The position numbers and the translations under genes are program-made. A stretch of 64,000 bases of DNA from CAVRUF01 sp963716005 (GTDB taxonomy: Bacteria > Actinomycetota > Thermoleophilia > Gaiellales > Gaiellaceae), in NCBI GenBank assembly GCA_963716005.1, contig OY970285.1:1426001-1490000 (forward strand). Direction: 5' to 3'. Within the stretch, counting starts at the first letter, position 1. The number at the start of each line of letters is the position of its first letter. The notes under the pieces were generated by a model. That model was given only the letters and a program-made list of their open reading frames with translations, ran no database searches and was not told the DNA's origin. Shown here one piece after another: positions 46,643-56,632 of the stretch.

Positions 46643-47391
46643 GCGAGCGCGTGCTGGTCATCGAGGACGAGGACATCGTCCGCGCCCTGATCGTCGAGAT
46701 GCTCGAGGGCGCCGGCTACGAGGTCTTCGCGGTAGACCGCGCCGAGACCGGGCTCGAGCGCATCGCCGCCGACGCTCCGGACCTCGTCGTCAGCGACATC
46801 GTCATGCCCGGACTCACCGGGCTCGAGCTGCTCGAGACGGTGCGCGAGACACATCCGACCCTCCCCGTCGTGCTCGTCACCGGCGCCGGGACGACCGGGA
46901 ACCTGGCGCAGGCGCGCGCCCTCCGAGCGAGCAGCGTCGTCGTGAAGCCGTTCGCGACCGCGGACCTCGTCGCGGCGGTCGAGGCGGCGCTCTCCGAAGC
47001 GGTCGCCCCGGTGGCCCGCCCCGGGCGCTCGGTGCTCCTCGTCGAGGACGACGCCGACCTCGCCGGGCTCGTGAGCGAGACGATCAGCCGCACCGTCGAC
47101 GACGTCCGCGTCGTCCACGCGCTCGACATCGCGAGCGCCGTCAGGCTCTCGGCCGAGTCGTCCTGGTCGCTCGCCGTGCTCGACAACAACCTTCCGGACG
47201 GGAGCGGGCTCGACCTCCTCGAGCGCCTCCTCGACTCCTTCCCCCAGATGCCGGTGCTCGTCATGACCGGCGAGGGCTCCGAGCGCGTCGCCGTCGAGGC
47301 GTTTCGCCGCGGGGCCTCCGACTACGTCGTGAAGGGCGAGAGCACCCTCGCCGAACTCGGAACGCGCGTGCGCGCGCTGCTCGCGACATGA
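46639..47391 (+). CDS. Double-receiver response regulator without output domain
   Basis: 250 residues containing two CheY-like receivers in tandem and nothing else. The first: RVLVIEDEDIVRALIVEMLE, DLVVSDIVMPGLTGLELLE with Asp, and SVVVKPFATADLV. The second (from about residue 130): SVLLVEDDADLAGLVSETIS, SLAVLDNNLPDGSGLDLLE with Asp, VLVMTGEGSERVAVEAFRRG, and DYVVKGES. It may act as a phosphate sink or relay between the flanking kinases. It begins at GTG 46639 and its TGA overlaps the ATG of the following regulator. Confidence 0.9.
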   Translation: MSERVLVIEDEDIVRALIVEMLEGAGYEVFAVDRAETGLERIAADAPDLVVSDIVMPGLTGLELLETVRETHPTLPVVLVTGAGTTGNLAQARALRASSVVVKPFATADLVAAVEAALSEAVAPVARPGRSVLLVEDDADLAGLVSETISRTVDDVRVVHALDIASAVRLSAESSWSLAVLDNNLPDGSGLDLLERLLDSFPQMPVLVMTGEGSERVAVEAFRRGASDYVVKGESTLAELGTRVRALLAT

Positions 47392-48005
47392 CGCTGCGCT
47401 GCCTCGTAGCCGACGATCACCCCGGCGTCGTCGTCGCCGTCTCCGACCTGCTCGAATCCCACAAGGTGGAGGTGGTCGGCGTGGCTGCGGACGGCGAGGA
47501 GGCAGCCGCGCTCGCCGCCGAGACGAACCCCGACGTGGCGCTCGTCGACTTCCGCATGCCGAAGCTCTGCGGGACGGAGCTGGTCGAGCGCATCCGCGAG
47601 GTCTCGCCCACGACCGAGGTGGTCGTCTACACGGCCGAGGCCGGCGACCATCTCGCCGCGGACGTCATCCGCGCGGGCGGCGCCGGCGTCATCCTCAAGG
47701 AGGCGCCGCTCGACGACATCATCCGCGCCGTCGAGGCCGCGGCCGCCGGACGCAAGTACGTCGACGCGACCCTGGCCGCCAGGGCCCTCATGCAGCCGCG
47801 CCGCGCCAACTCGCCGCTCACCGGCCGCGAGCAGGACGTGCTGCGGCTCCTCGCCGAGGGGCTCGGAAACGACGAGATCGGCGGCAAGCTCGGGATCAGC
47901 GGCGAGACCGTCCGCACCCACGTGCAGAAGGCGTGCGAGCGGCTCGGCGCCTCGACGCGCACGCAGGCCGTGGCCACGGCCATCCGGGGAGGGATGATCC
48001 AGTGA
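47388..48005 (+). CDS. LuxR/NarL-type response regulator
   Basis: 205 residues from ATG 47388. Receiver with LRCLVADDHPGVVVAVSDLL, VALVDFRMPKLCG (phospho-acceptor Asp), VVVYTAEAGD and GVILKEAPL; LuxR helix-turn-helix LTGREQDVLRLLAEGLGNDE, then ISGETVRTHVQKACERLG. Coupled to both neighbours by 4-base overlaps (ATGA and GTGA). Probable output of the PAS kinase and/or of the following membrane kinase. Confidence 0.92.
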   Translation: MTLRCLVADDHPGVVVAVSDLLESHKVEVVGVAADGEEAAALAAETNPDVALVDFRMPKLCGTELVERIREVSPTTEVVVYTAEAGDHLAADVIRAGGAGVILKEAPLDDIIRAVEAAAAGRKYVDATLAARALMQPRRANSPLTGREQDVLRLLAEGLGNDEIGGKLGISGETVRTHVQKACERLGASTRTQAVATAIRGGMIQ

Positions 48006-50632
48006 CCGCGATCATCGACGAGCGCTTCCGCGAGAAGCCTTTCCCGCGCGCCCTCTTCGTCAGCGCATTCATCGTCGCCGCGCTCACCGCGGCCGCGCTG
48101 CACGCCCTCGCGCCGTTCGCCTCGGTCGACGTCGAGCCGCTGCTCGTCGGCAGTGCCTGGCTCATCGCGTCCGGCATCGCGCTCGCCACCGCCGTCGCCG
48201 TCGCGGTCTGGACGCACGACCGCAGCCTGCGCCGCGCCTGGCTCTTCTGGGCCCTCGCGTGCGCCGTGTGGTTCACGGGCGCGCTCGCGCGGCTCGTCTC
48301 GGTGACCGGCGACCTGCCGAACCTCGAGGGAGTCGGCGACATCGCCTGGTTCCTCGTCCCGGTGATCGCGATCGCGTCGATCGCCTACGACGCGCCGAAG
48401 GGGCTCTCGTTCGGGCTCTTCCTGCTGGATGCGATCCCGGTCGTCCTGCTCGTCGCGATCGTCGCGCGCTTCCTCAGCCCGCACGAGCTGAACGAGCTCG
48501 ACCACCACGAAGTGCTGATGCTCGGCTACCCGGTGCTCTACCTCCTGCTCGCGCTGGTCGGGCTCCAGATGCTCGACCTGGAGCGGCCGCGCCTGCCCTC
48601 TCCGAACATGTGGGGCTTCGGCGTCGCGCAGCCGTACCTCGCGCTCGCGGCCGCGACCTATCCGGCGTACACGGCACAGTCGCTCGTCGTCGCCGCCCCG
48701 CCGTGGGACGCCTTCTGGACGGTCGGCTTCATCGCCGCCGCCTGGGCCGCGCTCTGCCGCGCCCGCGCGATCAACGCGACCCCGCGCCTCGTGCGCTTCG
48801 ACGACAGCGGCCCGCGCGTCCTCGCCCCGGCGATCGGCACGCTCGGCCTCGTCATCGTGAGTCTCGCCGCGCCGGACGAGTACAACCACATCCCCGCCGC
48901 GCTCGCCGTCGTCGCCGTGGTCTGCTTCATCCTCCGCGCGCAGGTCGTGCGCCGCGAGAGCATCAGCGCCCAGAAGGGCCTCGTCGAGAGCGAGCGCAAG
49001 CTTCGCACGCTCGTCTCGAACGTCCCCGGCGCCGTGTACCGCTGCGAGTACGGGAGCGGCTGGATGATCGACTTCGTGAGCGAGGAGATCGAGGCGATCA
49101 CCGGCTACCCGGTCTCCGACTTCACCCGGACCCGCCGCCAGAGCTTCGACACGATCGAGCATCCCGACGACGAGGCCAACTTCAACGCGCACATCACGCG
49201 GAAGATCGAGGCGCGCGAGCCGTTCGAGTACGAGTACCGGATCATCCATGCCGACGGCGGCGTGCGCTGGGTGCTCGACAAGGGCCAGGCCGCGTACGGC
49301 CGGCGCGGCGAGGTGCTCTGGATCGACGGCGTCCTCGTCGACATCACCGAGCGCAAGCGCGCCGAAGCCGAGGTCGAGGCCCAGACCGGACTCCTGAGGA
49401 TCCTCCAGAGCGTCGCGGTCGCCGCGAACGAGGCGAACGAGCTCGAGGACGCGCTGCGCGCCTGCGTCGACGAGGTGTGCGCGCAGTCGGACTTCACGAT
49501 CGGACACGCGCTCGTGCGGCGCGGCGACGGGCTCGTCTCGACCGGCATCTGGCACGCGGACGACCCCAAGGTCGGCGCGGCGTACCGTGCAGCGACGGGT
49601 GACCACGTGTTCCGCGGCGAGACGGGCTATCTCGGACGCGTCCTCAAGACCAAGCAGGCCATTTGGCTCGTCGACCCGGTCGCCGACGACCTGCCGATCC
49701 GCTGGCAGGAAGCGGCCGAGTTCGGGCTGCGCAGCGCGCTCGCATTCCCGGTGGTCGTCGGCGGCGAGGTCGTCGCGGCGGTCGAGTTCTACTCCCCGCA
49801 TCCCACTCCCCCGGACAGTCGCGTGCTCGGCGCCGTGACGAACGTCGGCGCCGTCCTCGGTCGCGTGGTCGAGCGCCGCCGCGCCGAGGAGGTGCTGGAG
49901 CAGCAGAACGAGCACCTGCGCCAGCTCGACTCCCTGAAGGACGAGTTCGTCGGGCTCGTCTCGCACGAGCTGCGCACCCCGCTGACCTCGATCCGTGGCT
50001 ACCTCGATCTCGTGCTCGACGACCGCGAGGAGCTCAGCGAGAACCACCAGAAGTACCTCGAGGTCGTGCAGCGCAACTCGCAGCGGCTGCTCCAGCTCGT
50101 CAGCGACCTGCTCTTCGTCGCGCAGGTGGACGCCGGCCGCCTCTCGGTGGACCGCGAGAACGTCGACCTCGCCGCGATTGCCGCCGAGGCCGTTCAGGGC
50201 GCGCAGCCGCACGCGGACGAGCAGGGCGTGCGGCTCGAGCTCCACGCGGAGCCGACGCTCCTGTCAGGCGATCCCGCGCGGCTGTCGCAGCTCGTCGACA
50301 ACCTCGTCTCGAACGCGATCAAGTTCACGACCTCCGGCGGCTCGGTCGTCGTGCGCACCCGGACGACGCAGCGTGGCGTGCTCCTCGAGGTCGCCGACTC
50401 GGGCATCGGGATCCCTGCGGACGAGCAGGAGCATCTCTTCGAGCGCTTCTTCCGCACGTCGAACGCACGGCGCGCCGCGATTCAGGGCACGGGGCTCGGC
50501 CTCGTGATCGTCCAGGCGATCTCGGAGGCGCACGGCGGCCGCGTCTCGGTCGAGAGCGAAGAGGGCGTCGGCACGACGATCACCGTCGAGATGCCCGCCT
50601 CCGGCGCGGTCGAGCTGCGCGAAGTCGCGTAG
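48002..50632 (+). CDS. Membrane histidine kinase with PAS and GAF domains
   Basis: 876 residues from GTG 48002. The N-terminal ~315 residues form about nine membrane helices (ALFVSAFIVAALTAAALHAL, LLVGSAWLIASGIALATAVA), a large integral sensor region. Next come a PAS-PAC unit (VESERKLRTLVSNVPGAVYR to VDITERKRAE), a GAF domain (LLRILQSVAVAANEANELED to VAAVEFYSP), the HisKA box SLKDEFVGLVSHELRTPLTS, N box LVDNLVSNAIKFT, G1 DSGIGIPADE and G2 GTGLGLVIVQAI. It is the last gene of the operon, convergent with and directly abutting the next gene. Confidence 0.93.
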   Translation: MTAIIDERFREKPFPRALFVSAFIVAALTAAALHALAPFASVDVEPLLVGSAWLIASGIALATAVAVAVWTHDRSLRRAWLFWALACAVWFTGALARLVSVTGDLPNLEGVGDIAWFLVPVIAIASIAYDAPKGLSFGLFLLDAIPVVLLVAIVARFLSPHELNELDHHEVLMLGYPVLYLLLALVGLQMLDLERPRLPSPNMWGFGVAQPYLALAAATYPAYTAQSLVVAAPPWDAFWTVGFIAAAWAALCRARAINATPRLVRFDDSGPRVLAPAIGTLGLVIVSLAAPDEYNHIPAALAVVAVVCFILRAQVVRRESISAQKGLVESERKLRTLVSNVPGAVYRCEYGSGWMIDFVSEEIEAITGYPVSDFTRTRRQSFDTIEHPDDEANFNAHITRKIEAREPFEYEYRIIHADGGVRWVLDKGQAAYGRRGEVLWIDGVLVDITERKRAEAEVEAQTGLLRILQSVAVAANEANELEDALRACVDEVCAQSDFTIGHALVRRGDGLVSTGIWHADDPKVGAAYRAATGDHVFRGETGYLGRVLKTKQAIWLVDPVADDLPIRWQEAAEFGLRSALAFPVVVGGEVVAAVEFYSPHPTPPDSRVLGAVTNVGAVLGRVVERRRAEEVLEQQNEHLRQLDSLKDEFVGLVSHELRTPLTSIRGYLDLVLDDREELSENHQKYLEVVQRNSQRLLQLVSDLLFVAQVDAGRLSVDRENVDLAAIAAEAVQGAQPHADEQGVRLELHAEPTLLSGDPARLSQLVDNLVSNAIKFTTSGGSVVVRTRTTQRGVLLEVADSGIGIPADEQEHLFERFFRTSNARRAAIQGTGLGLVIVQAISEAHGGRVSVESEEGVGTTITVEMPASGAVELREVA

Positions 50633-51811
50633 CTACTTCTTGACGGTCCAGCGCCAGGTCGCCGGCGTCTTGTCCCAGCCGCCGATGCTTCCTGCGCGAA
50701 CCCGGAAGGTGTGCCTGCCCGGCTTGATCCGCTTGTACGTCTTGCCGGGGGAGCACTTCTTCCACCGCTGCTGCTTGTCGAACTTGCACTGGTAGCTGAC
50801 CTTGCCCCTCTGCTGGCCGGCCTTCCAGGTCGCGCCCCAGTGGAAGAACGCGGTCTTCTGGCGCGTGACCTTCGGCGGCCAGATGTGGAGCTGCGTGCCG
50901 GGCGGCGGCGGCTTCGGACACTGCGTCCCCATGTCGATCTGGACGGGATCGCTCGCCGTCTCGTTCGTCCCGTCGTACGCGCGGATCTCCCACGTGTAGA
51001 TCGTCTTGCAGAGCTGGTTGCCGAGCGTCACCGACGTGTGCCGTACCGGCCGCGCGCGGATGCGGCGCGTACAGCGTGCCGTTGCGGTAGATCTCGTATC
51101 CGGCCAGCCACGTCTCGTCGGCTAGCGCCGCTCCACGAGAGCTTGACCGTGCCGATCGCGAGCTTCTGGACGGTCAGCGACAGGTTGCAACGGAGCGGTG
51201 CTGTCCGCGGTGTCCGAGAACGTCGCCGTCGCCGTCTTCGGCGCGTCCATGAGGATCGAGCACGCGGTTCGCGAGTCCGCAACCTTCTGCGACGGCGCGC
51301 AGTTCGACGACCAGCCGGCATGGTGGAGAGCCCGAGTCCGGCGTGACCGTGAGGAGCGCCGTGGCCGGGATGGGCACGCCTTGCGGCGCGCCGAGATACG
51401 TGTGCCAGTGGATGCAGTGCAGCGCCGACGTCTGCGCGCAGAGCATCTTCACGTTCCAGTTGTGTCGCGTCCACGGGGACGGCGCACTCGGGGTCGCCCT
51501 TGAAGTCGTAGGGCGCGGTCTCGTACGGGTTCTTGGCGGTCGCGCTGAACGTCCCGGCTCCGGGACCCGCAATCGCGGCGGTGAGCACCTTGAGCGGTTG
51601 AGCAGGGTTGAGCGTGTCGGGCGATACGCAGACCGGCCGGCACTGATCCTTGCCGGGCGGGAGCAGATACTGCGCTGTTGTTCGGGCACACGATCGCGGC
51701 CTTCGCCTGCGTCGGCTGCGCCAGCATGAGGAATGCGAAGAAAGACATCGCCAGGAGGATCCAGGCGAGCCGCTTCAGACCACCTTCTCGTACCTCTGCG
51801 TGATTGCGCAT
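50633..51811 (-). pseudogene. Secreted beta-domain protein ending in the protease-type basic unit (several frameshifts)
   Basis: Starts at ATG 51811. Signal peptide LAWILLAMSFFAFLMLAQP with cleavage near AKA. Later segments fall in different frames: VLTAAIAGPGAGTFSATAKN; a beta-repeat-like piece with a SILMDAPKTATATFS signature of bacterial surface repeats; and a fibronectin-III-like piece (CNLSLTVQKLAIGTVKLSWS). The last ~130 residues (51031-50633) are intact: TIYTWEIRAYDGTNETASD, a Pro-rich linker, then YQCKFDKQQRWKKCSPGKTY and KRIKPGRHTFRVRAGSIGGW to RWTVKK. This end matches the lysine-rich terminal unit of the four subtilases. No enzyme motif was seen; a secreted surface protein is expected. 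Confidence 0.6.
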
Positions 51812-51935
51812 ACGCCTCTCTAACCGCGTCGTAGCACAGGTTCTGACCAAATGTACCACCCGGTTTGAGCCGGAAGATCGGCCTTGCGAATTCATTACCG
51901 GCCGCTTACTCGGGCAGTAGTCTGCGCGGTCGCCC

Positions 51936-52901
51936 GTGGATGCCCCCTACCAGCCGATCCCGCCCGAGCCTGCCCGCGAAATGCGGCCGCTGCTCGGATT
52001 CACGCTGGTCACGTCGGCGATTCTGCTCTGGTCGCTGAACGCCCCCGTGTCCAAGGTCATCCTCCAGTCGGCCGACATTTCGGCGTACCGGCTCGCGGAG
52101 GTCAGGGCGACCGGCTCGGCGCTCCTCCTCATGGGCGCTGTGCTCATCTTCGCGCCGCGGTCGCTCAAGGTCGACCGCCGCGAGCTTGCGTTCCTCGTCT
52201 GCTTCGGCGCCAGCCTCGCGCTCGTCCAGTTCTTCTACTTCGTCGCGATCGAGCGGCTCGCGATCGGCATCGCGCTCGTCATCAACGCGCTCACGCCGGT
52301 GCTCGTCGCGCTCTGGGCGCGGTATGCGGGTCACGAGGACGTGCGCCGGCGGATCTGGGTCGCGATCGGCCTCTGCCTCGTCGGCGTCATGCTCGTCGCG
52401 GGCGTCTGGAGCGGGCTGACGCTCGACGGCATCGGGCTCCTCGCGGGACTCGCGAGCGCCACGACCTACGCGGCCTACGTCCTCATGGCCGAGCACGGCC
52501 TGAACCAGGGGCGCGACGCGTTCTCGCTCCTTGCCTGGGGATTCGCCTTCGCGGCGGTCTTCTGGGGGATCTTCCAGCCGTGGTGGACGTTCCCGTGGGA
52601 CAAGGTGGACGGCGCGTCGTCGCTCCTCGGGCGGCTCGCCGAGTACGAGGTGCCCGTCGGCGGGCTCATCGGGTACGTGATCGTCTTCGGAACGGTCGTT
52701 CCGTTCTGCCTGCTCGTCACGGCGCTCCACTACGTGCCGGCGACGCGCGTGACGATCTTCGGGATGCTCGAGCCGGTCGTGGCCGCTGTCGTCGCGTACG
52801 CGTGGCTCGGCGAGGAGCTCACGGCGGTGCAGATCGTCGGCGCGCTGCTCGTCCTCGGCGGGGTCGGGATCGCGCAGACCGCGCGGACGAGCTCGGCCTA
52901 G
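51936..52901 (+). CDS. EamA/DMT family transporter
   Basis: 321 residues from GTG 51936. Ten helices arranged as two EamA repeats: the first begins LLGFTLVTSAILLWSLNAPV and includes FYFVAIERLAIGIALVINAL followed by TPVLVALWA; the second begins DGIGLLAGLASATTYAAYVL and ends with YVPATRVTIFGMLEPVVAAV then WLGEELTAVQIVGALLVLGG. A drug/metabolite exporter of unknown substrate. It ends in a CTAG shared with the convergent response regulator gene. Confidence 0.9.
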   Translation: MDAPYQPIPPEPAREMRPLLGFTLVTSAILLWSLNAPVSKVILQSADISAYRLAEVRATGSALLLMGAVLIFAPRSLKVDRRELAFLVCFGASLALVQFFYFVAIERLAIGIALVINALTPVLVALWARYAGHEDVRRRIWVAIGLCLVGVMLVAGVWSGLTLDGIGLLAGLASATTYAAYVLMAEHGLNQGRDAFSLLAWGFAFAAVFWGIFQPWWTFPWDKVDGASSLLGRLAEYEVPVGGLIGYVIVFGTVVPFCLLVTALHYVPATRVTIFGMLEPVVAAVVAYAWLGEELTAVQIVGALLVLGGVGIAQTARTSSA

Positions 52902-53339
52902 CGGACTTCGAAGAGCTCGCGCAGCTCGGCGACGCGGTCGGCCCGCAGCTGCTCGCGCTCGCCGCGCGCAACCGCGTCCACGACGTTCTCGACGACGGTC
53001 GCGAGCTCGAGCGGATTGAACGGCTTGGTCACGTAGTCGACGCCGCCGAGGTCGATCCCCCGCGCCTGGTCGCGCACGTCCGCGCGGGCGGTGAGGAAGA
53101 CGATCGGTATCGCCTCGGTCGCCTCGTCGGCGAGGAGCTCCTCGGCGACCGTCCAGCCGTCGACGCCGGGCATCATCACGTCGAGGAGGATGAGGTCGGG
53201 ACGCTCGAGCGCGCGCGGCCGCGAGTCCGGCTCTCCCGTCGGCGGCCTCGACGACCTCGAAGCCCTCCGCCTCGAGGTTCGCGCGGCAGAGGAGCCGCAG
53301 GGGCGCCTCGTCGTCGACAACCAGGACCTTCGTCGCCAT
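52898..53339 (-). CDS. Single-domain response regulator (one frameshift)
   Basis: About 146 residues from ATG 53339, which overlaps the TAA of the upstream kinase gene. KVLVVDDEAPLRLLCRANLE and VVEAADGRAG are in the first frame; a one-base shift near 53,236 leads to DLILLDVMMPGVDGWTVAEE (phospho-acceptor Asp), IPIVFLTARAD and DYVTKPFNPLEL (lysine). A short helical tail follows and there is no DNA-binding domain, so it signals by protein contact. It pairs with the large GAF kinase just upstream. Confidence 0.85.
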
Positions 53340-56300
53340 TAGCTCCGCCTACCCGGCCCGCCGTCGTTCGATGCGGGCAGCTCGAACACGAAGCTCGAGC
53401 CCTTCTCCTCCGACTCGACCCACAGGCGGCCGCGCATGGCGGCCACGAGTCCGCGGGCGAGGAAGAGGCCGACGCCCGTGCCGCTCTCCGGGTCGGGCCC
53501 GCCCTCCGTGCCGTGGAAGAGCTTGGTGAAGAGCCGCTTGCGGTCGGCGAGCGCGATGCCCGCCCCCTCGTCGACGACCCGCAGCTCGACCGTGTCGGAG
53601 CGCGCGCGGCCCACGATCGTGATCGTCCCGCCCGGCGGCGAGAGCTTGACGGCGTTCGCGACGAGGTGGTGGACGACCTCGCCGAGCCGTCCTCGATCGG
53701 CCTGCGCTATGAGCCCGGCAGGAACGTCGACGTCGAACCGGTGCCCTGTCCTCGGCTCGCTCTTCACGACGCCCGCGACGAGCTCGCTCAGGTCAACCGG
53801 GCCGAGGTCGAGCCCGAGCGTCCCCGCTTCGAGCCGCGCGACGTTCAGAAGGTCGTCGACAATGCGGATGAGCCGCTCCGACTCGGAGGCGATGTACCCG
53901 AGGAACGTGGCCCGGTCGGTCTCCTCGAACTGGACGTCCTGGCGCATGAGCGTCTCCGCGAAGCCGTAGATCGAGGTGAGCGGCGTGCGCAACTCGTGCG
54001 AGACGGCCGCGACGAACTCGGACTTCATCGTCTCGACCGCGCGCTCGGCCGACACGTCGCGAAAGGCGAAGACCCGGCCCGCGACCGCTCCGGAGTCGTC
54101 GTGCATGACCGCTTCGGTCAGCGAGAGCCAGACCTCGTCGCCGCCGCGCAGGATCGCGACCTCGCGCTCGCCGGCGGGGCGCTCGTCGCCGCTTTCGAGC
54201 TCGCGCTGGAGCGTCTCGGCGACGCGCCGGCCGACCGCCTCGCTCGCCGGGACCCCGGTGATCTGCGCCGCGGTCGCGTTCCAGAGCACGATCGTCCCGT
54301 CGCGATCGACGGCGACGATGCCGTCGGCGATGTTCCCGAGAATCGCTTCGCTGCGCTCCTTCTCCTCGGCCACGCTGCGGTAGAGCTCCGCATTCGCGAG
54401 AGCGGCCGAGGCCATCGCGGCGAGCGCGGTGAGCGCCTGCGTCTCGTCCGTGCGCCAGGCACGCGGGGTCGCCGAGTAGACACTCAGCATTCCTCCGAGG
54501 CCACCGCCCGGCCCGGACATCGGCACGACCGAGGAGGAAACCAGGCCGTGCGTGAGCAGCGTGTCCTCGGAGGCGAGCCTCGGCGCCGCCAGAATGTCTT
54601 CGACCTGGCCGGGGCTGCGCGACTGCGCCACGTCGCCGAGGAGCCCCGCGCCCGAGCTCGACCGCGTCCCGACCGTTTCTGCGGCGTGCTCGCCGGATCC
54701 CGCGGCCACGACCAGCTCGTCGCCCACGAGCGTTCGAACGACGGCGGCGTCGGCCGCGAGCAGCTCACGGGCCGCGATCGCGATCTCCTCGGTGACGCGC
54801 TCGGCGGAGAGCCCGGTGACGAGCCGCGCGCCGACGGTCGCGAGGTACTCCGACAGCATGCGACCGCGCCGCTCGGACTCGTACAGCTCGCTGCGCTCGA
54901 GCGCGCCGCGCGCCGCGTCGCTCAGATGGCCGGCGACGGTGAGATCGTCGTCGGTGAACTCGTGATCGGCCTTGAAGACCACGACCACCGAGGCAAAGTC
55001 GTTCTCCCCGCGAGCCACCGGCGCGGCGCACAAGGATGCGTAGCCGCTCTTCGTGAGGAGCTCCCGCGCAGCCTGATCGAACCGGTCGTCGTCGGCGAGC
55101 GAGCTGACGACCATCCGCCCCTTACGGCCCGCGTCGGCGAGCGGCGTCTGGGCCGCCGGGATCCCCTCGGCCAGCGCTGCGGCCAGCTTGGGCGGCAGCT
55201 CGTAGGACCCGGCGAGCCGGAGCAGCGAGCCGGCGGGCTCGAGCACGAACGCCGCGTCGCCGCCGAGCGCCTCCGCGGCCGCGCGCGCGAGCGCGTCGAG
55301 CGTCTGGCCGAGCGTGAGCGGCGAGCCGAGCACCTCGGCGATCCGGAAGAACCCGAGCTGGATGCGCGCCTGGCGCTCGTCGTCGTTGAGTAGCCGGGCG
55401 ACGTGGATCGCGACGCCGACCTCGCCCGCGACCGCCTCCGCGATCGCGATGTCGTTCGCCGGCCAGGCGCCCGTTTGTCCTCGGTGGAGCGCGAAGACCC
55501 CGACGAGCTCGTCGAAGACCACGATCGGCGTCGCCAGCGCGGCCCTCACCCCGAGCGCGACGAGCTGTTCACGCCCGCCTAGGGTGGTGTCGTCGAGCTC
55601 GGGCGCGTCCTCGATGTCGCCGATGGCGACCGTGCGGCCCTCGCGGAGCGCGAGATTCGAGACCGGCAGGCGATCCCTCTCCAGCCCGATCGGCGCGACG
55701 TCGGGCGCCGTCCATTCCGCCCGCACGGGAATCGCCTCTCCCTGTCCGAGCCGGATGAAGCAGCGCGAGACGCCGAGCGCGAGCCCGGTCTCCGTGACGG
55801 CCACGTCGAGGACGTCGTCGAGGTCGAGCTCCGATCGGACCCTGCGCGCGATCTCGCTGACCAGCCGCTCGCGCTCGAGCGCCCGTCGCAGCGCGTCGGC
55901 GGATCGCATGCGGCGCAGGACCGGCGCGACCTCGTCGGCGAGCGCCTGTACGGCGTCCACGACCGCCGGCGAGAAATGGCGCCGCTCGGCGCAGGCCGCG
56001 AGAACGACGACACCGACGAGCCGCTCGTCGGCCGCAAGCGGCACGAACGCGGCGCTCTTGGCGCCGATCGTGTCCGCGAGCCGGCGGTTCACGTGCGCCG
56101 CGGTGGCCGTGTCGTAGACGGTGAACGCGGCGCGCTCGCGGGCTGCCGTGGCGATGCCGCCCACATCGTGGGCGAGGTCGATCGAGACGCTGCGCCACCA
56201 GACCTCGTCGCCGCCGCGGATCGCGAACCCGGAGGCGCGCTCGGCCTCCTCGTCGGCGAGCGCGAGGGCGAGCACGTCGGTCTGGGCGATCTCGCCGACC

Positions 56301-56407
56301 GCGTCGAGGAAGATGTCGACCGCCTCCCGGGGGTCTTCGGCACGGGAGAGCGCGCGGGCGATCGTGGGCTGGTCGACGCCGTGGTGCGCGAACCGGAGAT
56401 CGGTCAT
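53339..56407 (-). CDS. Large soluble multi-GAF/PAS histidine kinase
   Basis: 1,022 residues from ATG 56407 with no clear membrane helix. In order: GAF-like domains at about 20-165 (TDVLALALADEEAERASGF), 180-335 (LDDVLDVAVTETGLALGVSR), 355-500 (LGQTLDALARAAAEALGGDA) and 520-670 (VTEEIAIAARELLAADAAVV); a PAS domain (SEAILGNIADGIVAVDRDGT to VFAFRDVSAERA); the HisKA box MKSEFVAAVSHELRTPLTSI; N box VVHHLVANAVKLSPPG; G1 DEGAGIALAD; G2 GTGVGLFLARGLV. Four cytoplasmic ligand or redox sensors feeding one transmitter suggest integration of several internal signals. Its stop overlaps the start of its receiver partner. Confidence 0.9.
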   Translation of the reverse strand: MTDLRFAHHGVDQPTIARALSRAEDPREAVDIFLDAVGEIAQTDVLALALADEEAERASGFAIRGGDEVWWRSVSIDLAHDVGGIATAARERAAFTVYDTATAAHVNRRLADTIGAKSAAFVPLAADERLVGVVVLAACAERRHFSPAVVDAVQALADEVAPVLRRMRSADALRRALERERLVSEIARRVRSELDLDDVLDVAVTETGLALGVSRCFIRLGQGEAIPVRAEWTAPDVAPIGLERDRLPVSNLALREGRTVAIGDIEDAPELDDTTLGGREQLVALGVRAALATPIVVFDELVGVFALHRGQTGAWPANDIAIAEAVAGEVGVAIHVARLLNDDERQARIQLGFFRIAEVLGSPLTLGQTLDALARAAAEALGGDAAFVLEPAGSLLRLAGSYELPPKLAAALAEGIPAAQTPLADAGRKGRMVVSSLADDDRFDQAARELLTKSGYASLCAAPVARGENDFASVVVVFKADHEFTDDDLTVAGHLSDAARGALERSELYESERRGRMLSEYLATVGARLVTGLSAERVTEEIAIAARELLAADAAVVRTLVGDELVVAAGSGEHAAETVGTRSSSGAGLLGDVAQSRSPGQVEDILAAPRLASEDTLLTHGLVSSSVVPMSGPGGGLGGMLSVYSATPRAWRTDETQALTALAAMASAALANAELYRSVAEEKERSEAILGNIADGIVAVDRDGTIVLWNATAAQITGVPASEAVGRRVAETLQRELESGDERPAGEREVAILRGGDEVWLSLTEAVMHDDSGAVAGRVFAFRDVSAERAVETMKSEFVAAVSHELRTPLTSIYGFAETLMRQDVQFEETDRATFLGYIASESERLIRIVDDLLNVARLEAGTLGLDLGPVDLSELVAGVVKSEPRTGHRFDVDVPAGLIAQADRGRLGEVVHHLVANAVKLSPPGGTITIVGRARSDTVELRVVDEGAGIALADRKRLFTKLFHGTEGGPDPESGTGVGLFLARGLVAAMRGRLWVESEEKGSSFVFELPASNDGGPGRRS

Positions 56408-56632
56408 CTCCTCCGATGATAGAGCGGCGCAGAAGATAGGCCGTTCGGCCTATTGGCACGGCCTGGCACGCGGGATAGCGTTCGGCCACTGGACGATGCG
56501 AGCCGCGGCCGGTTGTCCTGGCCGAGTAACGCCGCGGTGAGCGATGCGGAGGGCCCGCTGCTACACCCCCCCAGCGGCGGGCCTTCCGCTCAGTTCATCG
56601 GGCTGCGGAACCACGTGGATACCATGAGATCC

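Noticed and set aside
51884..55393. Open frame of 1,169 codons on the plus strand
   Set aside because: Antisense to the multi-GAF kinase, with strongly Arg-biased composition and no family features.
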